64,000 nt of DNA from Cumulibacter soli (GTDB taxonomy: Bacteria > Actinomycetota > Actinomycetes > Mycobacteriales > Antricoccaceae), in assembly GCF_004382795.1 (NCBI RefSeq), contig NZ_SMSG01000001.1, positions 248,001 through 312,000 of the forward strand. Direction: 5' to 3'. The notes beneath the pieces were generated by a model. The model was not told where the DNA came from. It did not search any database and was given only the letters and a program-made list of their open reading frames with translations. The position numbers were made by a program, and so were the translations under genes. This document shows, in pieces, positions 1 to 8,079 of this stretch; position 1 is the stretch's first letter, and the number at the start of each line of letters is the position of its first letter.

Positions 1-1
1 C

Positions 2-502
2 GAACCCGTCGACATTGCCGAACTCACCATGGAGTTGGACGCGAAGCTGCAGGGTCTGGCCGATCGCCGCTGGCTCGTCGGCAGCGTCGCCGACGGCGAG
101 GCGATCATCGACGCGCAGCGCATCTCGCAGGCGATTCTGCAGCTCGCCACCAACGCGACACAACACACCGCGGCGGGCTCGACCATCACGCTGAGTTCGG
201 CATTCCACACCGCAGCCGATGGCTCCGAACAACTCGTGTTGACCGTTGCAGATGAGGGATCCGGCGTGCCCGAAGCCGACGTACACCGCATCTTTGAACG
301 ATTCGGCCGGCCGGCCACGGAGGCGGCATCGCCTGGCGCTGGCCTGGGCCTGGCCATCGTGAAGTCGATCGCCGAGGGTCACGGCGGAACCGTGCACGTG
401 CAAGGTACCCCTGGCGGTGGAGCAACCTTCGTCATCGCCGTACCCACCCGGATCAAGGCACCGCAGAGAGGACTGAGCGATGAGCCGAGTGCTGATAGCT
501 GA
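2..502 (+). CDS. Sensor histidine kinase, C-terminal part (5' end outside window)
   Basis: This is the ATP-binding end of a two-component sensor kinase. The reading frame is open from the first bases of the window (E-P-V-D-I-A-E-L-T before the first Met), so the sensor and dimerisation domains lie upstream. The HATPase_c elements appear in order: an N box (LATNATQHT, with its Asn), a G1 box (DEGSGVPEAD), an F box around FERFGRP, and a G2 box (GAGLGLAIVKS). It would phosphorylate the regulator encoded next, whose ATG lies 23 bases inside this gene, which indicates translational coupling. The stimulus cannot be judged from this fragment. Confidence 0.9.
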   Translation, partial: EPVDIAELTMELDAKLQGLADRRWLVGSVADGEAIIDAQRISQAILQLATNATQHTAAGSTITLSSAFHTAADGSEQLVLTVADEGSGVPEADVHRIFERFGRPATEAASPGAGLGLAIVKSIAEGHGGTVHVQGTPGGGATFVIAVPTRIKAPQRGLSDEPSADS

Positions 503-1154
503 GGACAACCACCAGATCGCCGCTTTCGTGCAGAAAGGTCTGCGGGCGGCCGGTTATCAGACCGAGGTTGTCGGCGATGGAATCTCGGCCCTGCACGCGG
601 CGTTGGATGGCGACTTCGATCTACTCGTGCTCGACCTCGGGCTGCCGGGGAAGGACGGATTCGCCGTACTCGACGAACTTCGTGGCCAGGGCGCCACGAT
701 TCCCGTGGTCATCCTGACCGCTCGTGACACCGTGCAGGACACGGTCGCGGGCCTCGAGGGTGGCGCCAACGACTACGTCACCAAACCATTCCAGTTCGCC
801 GAACTGTTGGCCCGAGTCCGGCTGCGGTTGCGCGAAAGCGACGAATCGGCGGCGCCTATTGGCGGCGCGACAGTGTTGCGCGCCGGCGGCCTCGAACTTG
901 ATCTGCACACGCGCGTGGTGCGGGCGCCGTCCGGAGACTACGAACTGACGGCTCGGGAGTTCGCGATGCTGGAGGTGCTGGTTCGTCATCCCGGCCAGAT
1001 CCTCAGCCGACAACAGCTGTTGGGACACGTGTGGGGCGTCGACTTCGAGACGACCTCGAACGTCGTGGATGTGTGCGTTCGAAGTCTGCGCCGCAAGATC
1101 GGCGCCGACCGGATCCAAACCGTCCGCAACGCCGGCTATCGGTTGACAACCTGA
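480..1154 (+). CDS. OmpR/PhoB-family response regulator
   Basis: A 224-residue two-domain regulator. The N-terminal receiver domain has the acidic pair in IAEDN near residues 8-9, the phosphoacceptor Asp in LVLDLGLPG near residue 52, the conserved Thr in ILTARD and the Lys in TKPF. The C-terminal half is a winged-helix DNA-binding domain ending in the typical VDVCVRSLRRKI and TVRNAGYRL segments. It overlaps the kinase gene by 23 bases, so the two form one operon. It presumably binds direct repeats near its targets once phosphorylated; the targets are unknown. Full length for the family. Confidence 0.95.
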   Translation: MSRVLIAEDNHQIAAFVQKGLRAAGYQTEVVGDGISALHAALDGDFDLLVLDLGLPGKDGFAVLDELRGQGATIPVVILTARDTVQDTVAGLEGGANDYVTKPFQFAELLARVRLRLRESDESAAPIGGATVLRAGGLELDLHTRVVRAPSGDYELTAREFAMLEVLVRHPGQILSRQQLLGHVWGVDFETTSNVVDVCVRSLRRKIGADRIQTVRNAGYRLTT

Positions 1155-1175
1155 CCGTTCGGCGTCAAGGGTTGC

Positions 1176-1194
1176 TTAGCCATGCCTACCCTGA
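1176..1194. promoter_or_regulatory. Possible IdeR/DtxR iron box upstream of sdhCAB
   Basis: The 19-mer TTAGCCATGCCTACCCTGA agrees with the IdeR/DtxR consensus TTAGGTTAGGCTAACCTAA at 12 of 19 positions, including both outer arms. It lies about 107 bases before the sdhC start. DtxR control of sdhCAB is known in corynebacteria; its role here is inferred and the match is only moderate. Confidence 0.3.
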
Positions 1195-1300
1195 GACGGA
1201 GCAATCCGGCAACACCCGCGCTACACAAGGTCTACAATCTCACACGATTTTTGCAGGGTGCGACTCGATTCGTTACCACCGCTAGCGATAACGTGCAATC

Positions 1301-2014
1301 GTGGCCAATACAACTCTCTCTCAGCGACCGAACACGGCCAGTCGCACGACGGTGTTCCTCAAACTATTGATGGCAACGTCCGGCGCCGTGTTCGTGCTCT
1401 ACGTCCTCCTGCACATGTACGGCAACCTCAAGGCCCTCTGGGGCGAGGAAGCGTTCAACGAGTACGCGCATCACCTGCGTACCATCCTGATGCCAATGCT
1501 GCCGTACGGCGGTCTGCTGTGGATCATTCGCGTCGTACTCATCGTCGGTGTCGTCGCACACGTCTACGCAGCCTTCAAGCTGTGGTCGCGCGCGAACCAC
1601 GCCCGTCCGACCCGGTACGCCGTCGCGTCGGCGAGCAAGGCGGCGCTGAAATCGAAAATGATGCGCTGGGGCGGAGTGGCGCTACTCGCGTTCATCATCT
1701 GGCACCTGCTGCAGTTCACCATCGTGAAGTTCAACGTGAACGGCGACGTGAGCGGACCGGACGTCGAGAACAACCCATTCGGGCTGCTGCACGCGGCATT
1801 CCAGGTGTGGTGGGTCGTGCTCATTTACGTGGTGGCGCTGATTGCGCTCGGCATGCACCTTTTCCACGGCGTGTGGAGCATGGCGCAGACCTGCGGCTGG
1901 ACCAGCACCGCGAGCCGCCGCAAGGCCTGGAAGACGATCGGCGCCGTGATCGCGCTCGTCGTCTCGATCGGCTTCATCATCCCGCCGCTCGCCATCGCCT
2001 TCGGCGCCATCTAG
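1301..2014 (+). CDS. sdhC: Succinate dehydrogenase cytochrome b subunit
   Basis: A 237-residue membrane subunit that anchors succinate dehydrogenase and passes electrons to menaquinone. About five hydrophobic helices are visible. Several histidines lie in or next to them (HMYGNL, HHLRTIL, HVYAAF, WHLLQF, HLFHGVW), as expected for the b558-type single-subunit anchor carrying two haems. The GTG start is the first start codon after an in-frame TAA ten bases upstream; no convincing Shine-Dalgarno sequence precedes it, so a short or absent leader is possible. sdhA follows after 22 bases and sdhB overlaps sdhA, making a sdhCAB operon. No separate sdhD is present, in line with this family. Confidence 0.95.
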   Translation: MANTTLSQRPNTASRTTVFLKLLMATSGAVFVLYVLLHMYGNLKALWGEEAFNEYAHHLRTILMPMLPYGGLLWIIRVVLIVGVVAHVYAAFKLWSRANHARPTRYAVASASKAALKSKMMRWGGVALLAFIIWHLLQFTIVKFNVNGDVSGPDVENNPFGLLHAAFQVWWVVLIYVVALIALGMHLFHGVWSMAQTCGWTSTASRRKAWKTIGAVIALVVSIGFIIPPLAIAFGAI

Positions 2015-2036
2015 GCACGAGAGTCGAAAGAGAATC

Positions 2037-4043
2037 ATGACTGCAAATACCTCTGAGCTCGTTGAGGGGCTCTACAACGTTGGCGAGCCGATCGCTGACA
2101 CCAAGGCCCCGGGCGGGCCGATCGACAAGAAGTGGGGCCAGCGCAAGTTCGATGCGGCACTGGTCAACCCAGCGAACCGCCGCAAGCTGAGCGTCATCGT
2201 CGTCGGCACCGGCCTGGCCGGTGGCGCTGCGAGCGCCACCCTGGGCGAAGCCGGCTACCACGTCAAGTCGTTCTGCTACCAGGATTCCCCCCGACGTGCG
2301 CACTCCATTGCCGCGCAGGGTGGCATCAACGCCGCGAAGAACTACAAGGAGGACGGCGACTCGATTCACCGCCTCTTCTACGACACGGTCAAGGGCGGCG
2401 ACTACCGCTCTCGCGAGACCAACGTCTACCGCCTCGCTGAAGTCTCGGCCAACATCATCGACCAATGCGTCGCGCAGGGCGTGCCGTTCGCGCGCGAGTA
2501 CGGCGGTCTGCTGGATAACCGCTCGTTCGGTGGCGTGCAGGTCTCCCGCACGTTCTACGCCCGCGGGCAGACAGGTCAGCAGCTGCTGATCGGCGCCTAC
2601 CAGGCACTCGAGCGTCAGATCGCCGCCGGCACCGTGGAGGCATTCACCCGCCACGAAATGCTCGAGTTGGTCATCGTCGATGGCCGCGCGCGCGGCATCA
2701 TCGCACGCAACATGGTCACCGGCGAGATCGAGACGCACCTGGCGGATGCCGTCGTACTCGCCTCGGGTGGTTACGGCAACGTGTTCTTCCTGTCCACCAA
2801 CGCGATGGGTTCGAACGTCACCGCCTCGTGGCGCGCACACCGCAAGGGCGCGTACTTCGCCAACCCGTGCTACACCCAGATCCACCCGACCTGCATTCCG
2901 CAGTCCGGGGCGCACCAGTCGAAGCTGACCCTGATGTCGGAGTCGCTGCGTAACGACGGCCGCATCTGGGTGCCGAAGGATCCGGCGGACGCCGACAAGG
3001 ATCCTCGCCAGATCCCGGAGGAGGCGCGCGACTACTACTTGGAGCGCATCTACCCGAGCTTCGGCAACCTGGTCCCCCGCGATATCGCCTCCCGTGCCGC
3101 GAAGTATCAGTGCGACGACGGCAAGGGCGTCGGCCCGGCCGTCGAGGAGACCGACGCCGAGGGCAACACTCGGATGGTTCGACGCGGTGTCTATCTGGAC
3201 TTCGCCGAGGCCATCTCGCGTCTGGGCAAGGACGCCGTGGCCGCGAAGTACGGCAACCTGTTCGATATGTACCTGCGGATCACCGGCGAGAACCCATACG
3301 AAGTGCCGATGCGCATCTACCCCGCCGTGCACTACACGATGGGTGGCCTGTGGGTGGACTACGACCTGCAGTCCAGCATCCCGGGCCTGTTCGTCGCCGG
3401 CGAAGCCAACTTCTCCGACCACGGCGCGAACCGCCTCGGTGCCTCGGCGCTGATGCAGGGTCTGGCCGACGGATACTTCGTACTGCCGAACACGATCCGC
3501 GACTACCTGGCCAAGGGTCCGTTCGACAAGGTCACCACGGACAACCCGGAGGTCACCGCCGCACACAAATCGGTCACCGACCGCGTGCAGCAGTTCCTGT
3601 CCATCCAGGGCACCCGCAGCGTCGACAGCTACCACAAGGAGCTCGGCGCGATCATGTGGGAGTACTGCGGCATGGAGCGCACCGACGCCGGGTTGCGTAA
3701 AGCGATCGATCTGATCCGCGAGTTGCGCGCCGACTTCTGGAAGAACGTGCGCGTGCTTGGCAAGAACGAGCAGCTCAACCAGAGCCTGGAAAAGGCCGGC
3801 CGTGTCGCCGACTTCCTCGAGCTCGGTGAGTTGATGTGCATCGACGCCCTTCACCGGCGCGAGTCCTGCGGTGGTCACTTCCGCGCGGAATCGCAGACGG
3901 AGGACGGCGAGGCACTGCGTCACGACGACGAGTTCGCGTACGTCGGCGCATGGGAATGGGGCGGCGAGAACGGAGCACCGGTCCTGCATAAGGAAGACCT
4001 CGTGTACGAGGCGATCGAGATGAAGCAACGGAGCTACAAGTGA
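2037..4043 (+). CDS. sdhA: Succinate dehydrogenase flavoprotein subunit
   Basis: A 668-residue flavoprotein that oxidises succinate to fumarate on the cytoplasmic face. The Rossmann motif [19 protein letters not shown] lies near residue 50. [11 protein letters not shown] contains the His that usually binds FAD covalently. QIHPTCIP and [11 protein letters not shown] carry the substrate-binding His and the catalytic Arg. The dinucleotide-binding end [20 protein letters not shown] is intact. An N-terminal extension of about 45 residues and the overall length match the actinobacterial Sdh1 type. The start is ATG after a GAAAGAG-type purine run. It overlaps sdhB by four bases. Confidence 0.97.
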   Translation: MTANTSELVEGLYNVGEPIADTKAPGGPIDKKWGQRKFDAALVNPANRRKLSVIVVGTGLAGGAASATLGEAGYHVKSFCYQDSPRRAHSIAAQGGINAAKNYKEDGDSIHRLFYDTVKGGDYRSRETNVYRLAEVSANIIDQCVAQGVPFAREYGGLLDNRSFGGVQVSRTFYARGQTGQQLLIGAYQALERQIAAGTVEAFTRHEMLELVIVDGRARGIIARNMVTGEIETHLADAVVLASGGYGNVFFLSTNAMGSNVTASWRAHRKGAYFANPCYTQIHPTCIPQSGAHQSKLTLMSESLRNDGRIWVPKDPADADKDPRQIPEEARDYYLERIYPSFGNLVPRDIASRAAKYQCDDGKGVGPAVEETDAEGNTRMVRRGVYLDFAEAISRLGKDAVAAKYGNLFDMYLRITGENPYEVPMRIYPAVHYTMGGLWVDYDLQSSIPGLFVAGEANFSDHGANRLGASALMQGLADGYFVLPNTIRDYLAKGPFDKVTTDNPEVTAAHKSVTDRVQQFLSIQGTRSVDSYHKELGAIMWEYCGMERTDAGLRKAIDLIRELRADFWKNVRVLGKNEQLNQSLEKAGRVADFLELGELMCIDALHRRESCGGHFRAESQTEDGEALRHDDEFAYVGAWEWGGENGAPVLHKEDLVYEAIEMKQRSYK

Positions 4044-4783
4044 ACCTCACCCTCAAGATCTGGCGTCAGGAAGGACCGCGTGCGGCGGGCAAGCTGGTCA
4101 CTTACCAGGTCAAGGACATCTCGGAAGATATGTCCTTCCTGGAAATGCTCGACGTACTCAACGAACAGCTCAACGACAACGGCGACGAGCCGATCGCGTT
4201 CGACTCCGACTGCCGCGAAGGTATCTGCGGCATGTGTGGCCTGATGATTTCAGGTTCGGCACACGGTCCGGAGAAGACCACGACCTGCCAGTTGCACATG
4301 CGCAGCTTCAGTGACGGCGAGACCATCACGATCGAGCCGTGGCGGGCCGAGGCCTTCCCCGTCGTTCGCGATCTGGTCGTCGACCGTGGCGCATTCGACC
4401 GCATCATCCAGGCTGGCGGATTCATCTCGGTCAACACTGGTGCTGCCCCTGAGGCGCACTCGGTACCGGTGCCGAAGGTCAAGGCTGACCGCGCCTTCGA
4501 AGCCGCCGAGTGCATCGGCTGCGGCGCCTGCGTCGCTGCCTGCCCGAACGCGTCGGGCATGCTGTTCATGGGCGCGAAGATCACCCACCTGGGCGAACTT
4601 CCGCAGGGCCAGCCCGAGCGCTACTCGCGCGTCGTCGACATGGTCAACCAGCACGACGCCGACGGCTTCGGTGGTTGCACCAACATCGGCGAGTGCTCCT
4701 CGGCCTGCCCGAAGGGCATCCCGCTGGACGTCATCTCGACGCTGAACGGCGACCTGCGTCGCTCGCTGGCGCGCAAGGCGTAA
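4040..4783 (+). CDS. sdhB: Succinate dehydrogenase iron-sulfur subunit
   Basis: A 247-residue iron-sulfur subunit linking the flavoprotein to the membrane anchor. The N-terminal ferredoxin fold has the 2Fe-2S ligands in [12 protein letters not shown] and CQLHMR. The C-terminal domain has [13 protein letters not shown] and [14 protein letters not shown] for the 4Fe-4S and 3Fe-4S centres. The GTG start overlaps the sdhA stop (GTGA), so translation is probably coupled. A strong hairpin 17 bases downstream marks the operon end. Confidence 0.97.
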   Translation: MNLTLKIWRQEGPRAAGKLVTYQVKDISEDMSFLEMLDVLNEQLNDNGDEPIAFDSDCREGICGMCGLMISGSAHGPEKTTTCQLHMRSFSDGETITIEPWRAEAFPVVRDLVVDRGAFDRIIQAGGFISVNTGAAPEAHSVPVPKVKADRAFEAAECIGCGACVAACPNASGMLFMGAKITHLGELPQGQPERYSRVVDMVNQHDADGFGGCTNIGECSSACPKGIPLDVISTLNGDLRRSLARKA

Positions 4784-4799
4784 CACCTAGTACGGCCAC

Positions 4800-4835
4800 C
4801 CGAGAGCCCTGTTCCTAACGGAACCGGGCTCTCGG
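4800..4835 (+). terminator. Terminator hairpin after sdhCAB
   Basis: A 16-base arm (CCGAGAGCCCTGTTCC) pairs with GGAACCGGGCTCTCGG around a TAAC loop, with a single mismatch. No T tract follows, which is common in high-GC actinobacteria. Confidence 0.75.
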
Positions 4836-5002
4836 CGTTCGTGCGCGTCGCAGTCCATCGGAACCTGCCCGACACACCCAGCTGGTCGGGACGCCACCTG
4901 GGCGGACGCGACTTTGTCGGACAACACAGCGCAAAGCGGACCGAACAAGTCGACGCAGGATACTGATGGCGAGACCTGATCCCGACTCCCGGCTCTGATC
5001 CT

Positions 5003-5075
5003 GCAAAAAACGCAGAGAATTTGAGGGGGCATCGTCCAGTGATCGATGCCCCCTCGATTTCGCTGCGTCTTTTGC
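5003..5075. terminator. Bidirectional terminator-like inverted repeat
   Basis: The inner stem is a perfect 12-base pair (GAGGGGGCATCG with CGATGCCCCCTC, 5023-5034 and 5044-5055) around a 9-base loop. An outer arm, GCAAAAAACGCAG at 5003, pairs with CTGCGTCTTTTGC with one mismatch. The A tract on one side and the T tract on the other suit termination from both directions between sdhB and the convergent thioesterase gene. Confidence 0.65.
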
Positions 5076-5096
5076 GACACCCCTCACCGCTCGAGC

Positions 5097-5165
5097 AATG
5101 ACCGGATGAGTACCCGCTTACGCGTTGACCGACTGGAGTACCCGCTTAGGCACTGACCGGATGGG
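5097..5165. repeat. Short degenerate tandem repeat
   Basis: Two and a half copies of a roughly 28-base unit, each beginning TGACCG and containing GAGTACCCGCTTA. The third copy is cut short at TGACCGGATGGGAG. It lies just downstream of the thioesterase gene. Function unknown. Confidence 0.5.
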
Positions 5166-5229
5166 AGCCTCGTCCGTCCCGGGCACGGGTGCCTTCGACG
5201 CCGTCGGTACCGCGACCAACGGCGGTTCG

Positions 5230-5640
5230 TTACTTCGGGCGAAGGACCGTCTGCGTCTGAGTGGTCTTGCCGACCAGTTTGTCGCCATTGCGCAGTTCGG
5301 TCTCGACGACGATCGTCGTCCGGCCCACATGGAGCGGGGTGGACGTGGCGACTAGCGTGCCACCTCGAACCGCACCCAGGAAGTTCGTCTTCGATTCAAT
5401 GGTCGACGTACCGGCAGCGTCCTCGGGCAGGTTCTCCACCGCGCACGCGGCACCGGACGCATCGGCGAGCGCCATCACCGTGCCGCCGTGGATCATGCCG
5501 TTGGAGGTGCACAGGTCCTCGCGCCACTCGAGCGTCAGCACCGCCTTCTCGGCGCTCACCGTCACCGCCTGTACGCCAAGCGTCGCGCACAACGGCATCA
5601 GAGAACGGATCTGTTCGGTTGCCTTCTCATCGTGAGTCAT
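5230..5640 (-). CDS. PaaI-type hotdog thioesterase
   Basis: A 136-residue single-domain hotdog protein expected to hydrolyse acyl-CoA thioesters. The family signature NGMIHGGTVMALADAS is present, as is the terminal strand region VGRTTIVVETELRNGDKLVGKTTQTQTV. The chosen start, ATG at 5640 (MTHDEKATEQ), gives the usual family length; the frame is open for another 44 codons, but that part would run into the divergent gene starting at 5690 and looks non-native. The substrate cannot be inferred. It shares the 49-base gap with the aldolase-like gene, so the promoters are likely divergent. Confidence 0.88.
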   Translation of the reverse strand: MTHDEKATEQIRSLMPLCATLGVQAVTVSAEKAVLTLEWREDLCTSNGMIHGGTVMALADASGAACAVENLPEDAAGTSTIESKTNFLGAVRGGTLVATSTPLHVGRTTIVVETELRNGDKLVGKTTQTQTVLRPK

Positions 5641-5689
5641 CTCCGCAGTATTGCGTACGATCGGCCCGCCGGGAATGATCCCAGGGGTG

Positions 5690-6724
5690 ATGGACAACAG
5701 CGGAATCGCGCTATTGAGCGACAACGCGGCGGGCGTACACCCGCGCGTGATGACCGCCCTGGCCACGGCCAACGACGGCTACGCGGCCGCCTACGGCGCG
5801 GACAGCGTGACTTCACAGGCGATCGAGCTACTGCAGGCGGAGTTTGGTAATCGCGCGCAGGTCGCGCTGACAACCACCGGAACAGCGGCGAACGTATTAG
5901 GACTGCGGGCCGTCACAGACTCGTTCAACGCCGTCATCTGTGCGCAGTCGGCGCATCTGCATCGCGATGAATGTGGTGCGCCGGAGCACTTCTGCGGCTG
6001 CACCCTGCTCACCGTTCCGGCCACGGACGGAAAGATCGGCGTCGACGACCTCGACGGTGTGCTCGCTGATCACCAGATGGTGCATCGAGTGCAGCCCCGA
6101 GTCGTCTCGATCAGCCAGTGCACCGAATGGGGCACCGTCTACTCTCCCGATCAGCTCGACGCCCTAGCGCGGTGGTGTCACGCAAACGATGTGCTGTTGC
6201 ACGTGGACGGCGCTCGCTTGGCCAACGCAGCGGCCGCGTTGGGGTGCTCGCTGGCCGACGCGGCGAGCGGAGCAGACCTGATCTCGTTCGGATGTAGTAA
6301 GAACGGCGCGATGAACGCCGAGTCGGTGATTCTCGCCAGCGATGCCGCGCGAACCTCGGCACTCGGCTTTCATCAGAAGCAAGCGATGCAGTTGACATCG
6401 AAAATGCGGTTCGTCGCCGCGCAGGTTGTAGCGATGCTGACCGGTGAGCTGTGGCTGCGCAACGCGCGGCACGCCAACGCGATGGCGAGTCGGCTCGCCG
6501 ACGGAGTACGCGCGGTCCGCGGCGTACGCCTCGCGGTCGGCCAGGTCACCAACTCCGTGTATGCGCACCTTCCGGACGCCGTACTCGACCGGATCAGCGC
6601 TGAAGTTTCCATCCATATCTGGGATCGCCAGAGTGGCGTGATTCGACTGATGACCTCATACGCGACGACACCACAGGACGTCGATCGCTTTATCGCCGAC
6701 CTAACCGCGGCGGCGCGAACCTGA
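5690..6724 (+). CDS. Threonine aldolase-like PLP enzyme (beta-eliminating lyase family)
   Basis: A 344-residue fold-type I PLP enzyme of the low-specificity threonine aldolase family, which cleaves L-threonine or allo-threonine to glycine and acetaldehyde. Visible features are the N-terminal LLSDNAAGVHP, the PLP-stacking region HLHRDECGAPEHF, the Asp and Arg of HVDGARLANAA, and the Schiff-base Lys in SFGCSKNGAMNAE. I chose ATG 5690 (MDNSGIALLS) because family members start directly before this segment; a GTG lies at 5687 and an in-frame ATG at 5651. The M24 gene follows 18 bases downstream with its own AGGAGG ribosome-binding site, so the two are probably co-transcribed. Confidence 0.82.
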   Translation: MDNSGIALLSDNAAGVHPRVMTALATANDGYAAAYGADSVTSQAIELLQAEFGNRAQVALTTTGTAANVLGLRAVTDSFNAVICAQSAHLHRDECGAPEHFCGCTLLTVPATDGKIGVDDLDGVLADHQMVHRVQPRVVSISQCTEWGTVYSPDQLDALARWCHANDVLLHVDGARLANAAAALGCSLADAASGADLISFGCSKNGAMNAESVILASDAARTSALGFHQKQAMQLTSKMRFVAAQVVAMLTGELWLRNARHANAMASRLADGVRAVRGVRLAVGQVTNSVYAHLPDAVLDRISAEVSIHIWDRQSGVIRLMTSYATTPQDVDRFIADLTAAART

Positions 6725-6742
6725 CACCTAGGAGGCCAAACG

Positions 6743-8011
6743 ATGAAGCCGTTCAACGCCGACGAGTACGCCGACCGACTTCTGCGCGTCCGGCAAGCAA
6801 TGTCCGAACATGGCCTCGACGGAATCATCATCACCAATCCGGAGAATATTTACTATCTCACGGGTCTCAACCACCAGGGCTATTTCGCCTACACCTCGCT
6901 CATCGTGCCGCTGGAGAGCGAACCCGGACTGATTACTCGCGCCATGGAACAGGCGATCGTGCGAGACACGGTCAGCGGCGTACGACACTTCCCTTACAGT
7001 GACGGGGTCGCGCCGCTCCCCCAACCAGAACAGCCGCTGGAATCTTCCTCGGCGGCGGCGGCGATCGACCCGTCACCGATGAGCATCGGCATCTCGGTGA
7101 CCGAGACGGTTCCCTCGGCGCCAGACTTCGATGCACCCGTCGACGCGACGTGCGATGCGCTGCGCCAAGTGGGATTGACAACGGGTCGCGTCGCGTTCGA
7201 GCGCTCCAGCACCTACCTGCCGTACCGGATCGCAGATGGCTTCGTGCGCCGCATGCCGCACATTTCCTGGGCGGACGCCGATGGACTGGTCGCCGACTGC
7301 CGCAGCATCCAGTCACCGGCCGAACTGGCATGTACCCGCCAGGCTGCTGCCATTTCCGATGCGATGATCATGGCCGGTACCGCGATGGCTGGGCCGGGGA
7401 TCCGCGAGCAGGACGTGATGGCCTCGATCTACCAGGTCATGTTCCAGCGCGGCGGCACCTACCCCGCGTTCGTGCCACTAGTGCGTTCAGGTCGCGCGAT
7501 CTCGCACGAGCACGGCACCTGGGATCAGGTCGGTCTGCGACGTAGGGACCTGCTGTTCATGGAGATGGCCGGGTGTCGATACCGCTACCACGCCCCGATC
7601 GGCCGCCTGACGTACATCGGCGGGGTGAGCCGGGAGTCGGCGCGGATCTACCAGGTCGCGCTGGACGCGCTGTACGCCGCGGCCGACGCGCTGCGGCCCG
7701 GGACGACCGCCGGCGCGGTGTACGACGCATGGCAGGCCGTCGTCGACCGCGCCGGACTGCACCATTACGGCCGGCATCACTGCGGCTACATGGTGGGGAT
7801 CGGGTTCCCGCCCAGTTGGTCAGGTTCCGGCGTACCGCGCGGGCTACGTCGCGGGTCAGATCTCGTGATTCGTCCCGGCATGGTCTTTCACCTGATGTCG
7901 TGGTTGCTGCGCACCGGTCGTGGCGACGCGTTTTTCTCCGACACGGTCACCGTCACCGAGGACGGCTGCGAGTTTCTCACCCGCGCACCGCGCGACCTCA
8001 TCGTCCGCTGA
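6743..8011 (+). CDS. M24-family creatinase-like hydrolase (ectoine-hydrolase/DoeA-like)
   Basis: A 422-residue protein with the two-domain pita-bread layout: an N-terminal creatinase domain (GLDGIIITNPENIYYLTGL) and a C-terminal M24 domain from about residue 200. The metal-binding residues of true Xaa-Pro aminopeptidases are largely absent. The region that normally supplies the paired Asp reads MEMAGCRYRYHAPIGR, and the late metal-binding Glu is an Asp in FFSDTVTV. The RYHAP segment and HCGYMVGIGFPPSW resemble the metal-free creatinase and ectoine-hydrolase branch. Hydrolysis of a small amide or cyclic amidine is therefore more likely than dipeptide cleavage. It follows the aldolase-like gene, with an AGGAGG site before the ATG. 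No other ectoine gene is nearby, so the substrate is open. Confidence 0.75.
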   Translation: MKPFNADEYADRLLRVRQAMSEHGLDGIIITNPENIYYLTGLNHQGYFAYTSLIVPLESEPGLITRAMEQAIVRDTVSGVRHFPYSDGVAPLPQPEQPLESSSAAAAIDPSPMSIGISVTETVPSAPDFDAPVDATCDALRQVGLTTGRVAFERSSTYLPYRIADGFVRRMPHISWADADGLVADCRSIQSPAELACTRQAAAISDAMIMAGTAMAGPGIREQDVMASIYQVMFQRGGTYPAFVPLVRSGRAISHEHGTWDQVGLRRRDLLFMEMAGCRYRYHAPIGRLTYIGGVSRESARIYQVALDALYAAADALRPGTTAGAVYDAWQAVVDRAGLHHYGRHHCGYMVGIGFPPSWSGSGVPRGLRRGSDLVIRPGMVFHLMSWLLRTGRGDAFFSDTVTVTEDGCEFLTRAPRDLIVR

Positions 8012-8079
8012 GACCAGGTATCCATCGTCCACAAACACTCGCCACCGATTGCGCCCGCGGCGGCTGACCGTCGCGCAAC

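Larger units (their letters stand above)
4836..5229. other. Intergenic region without a supported gene
   Basis: About 390 bases between the sdhB terminator and the convergent thioesterase gene. It holds a long inverted repeat (5003-5075) and a short degenerate tandem repeat (5097-5165). Open frames here have no ribosome-binding site and no recognisable protein features. Confidence 0.6.

Noticed and set aside
1977-4028. 683-codon minus-strand open frame across sdhA
   Set aside because: Shadow frame of a clear flavoprotein gene with no family features.
6743-8011. Annotation as ordinary Xaa-Pro aminopeptidase
   Set aside because: The metal-binding Asp pair and late Glu of that enzyme are not present at the expected positions.
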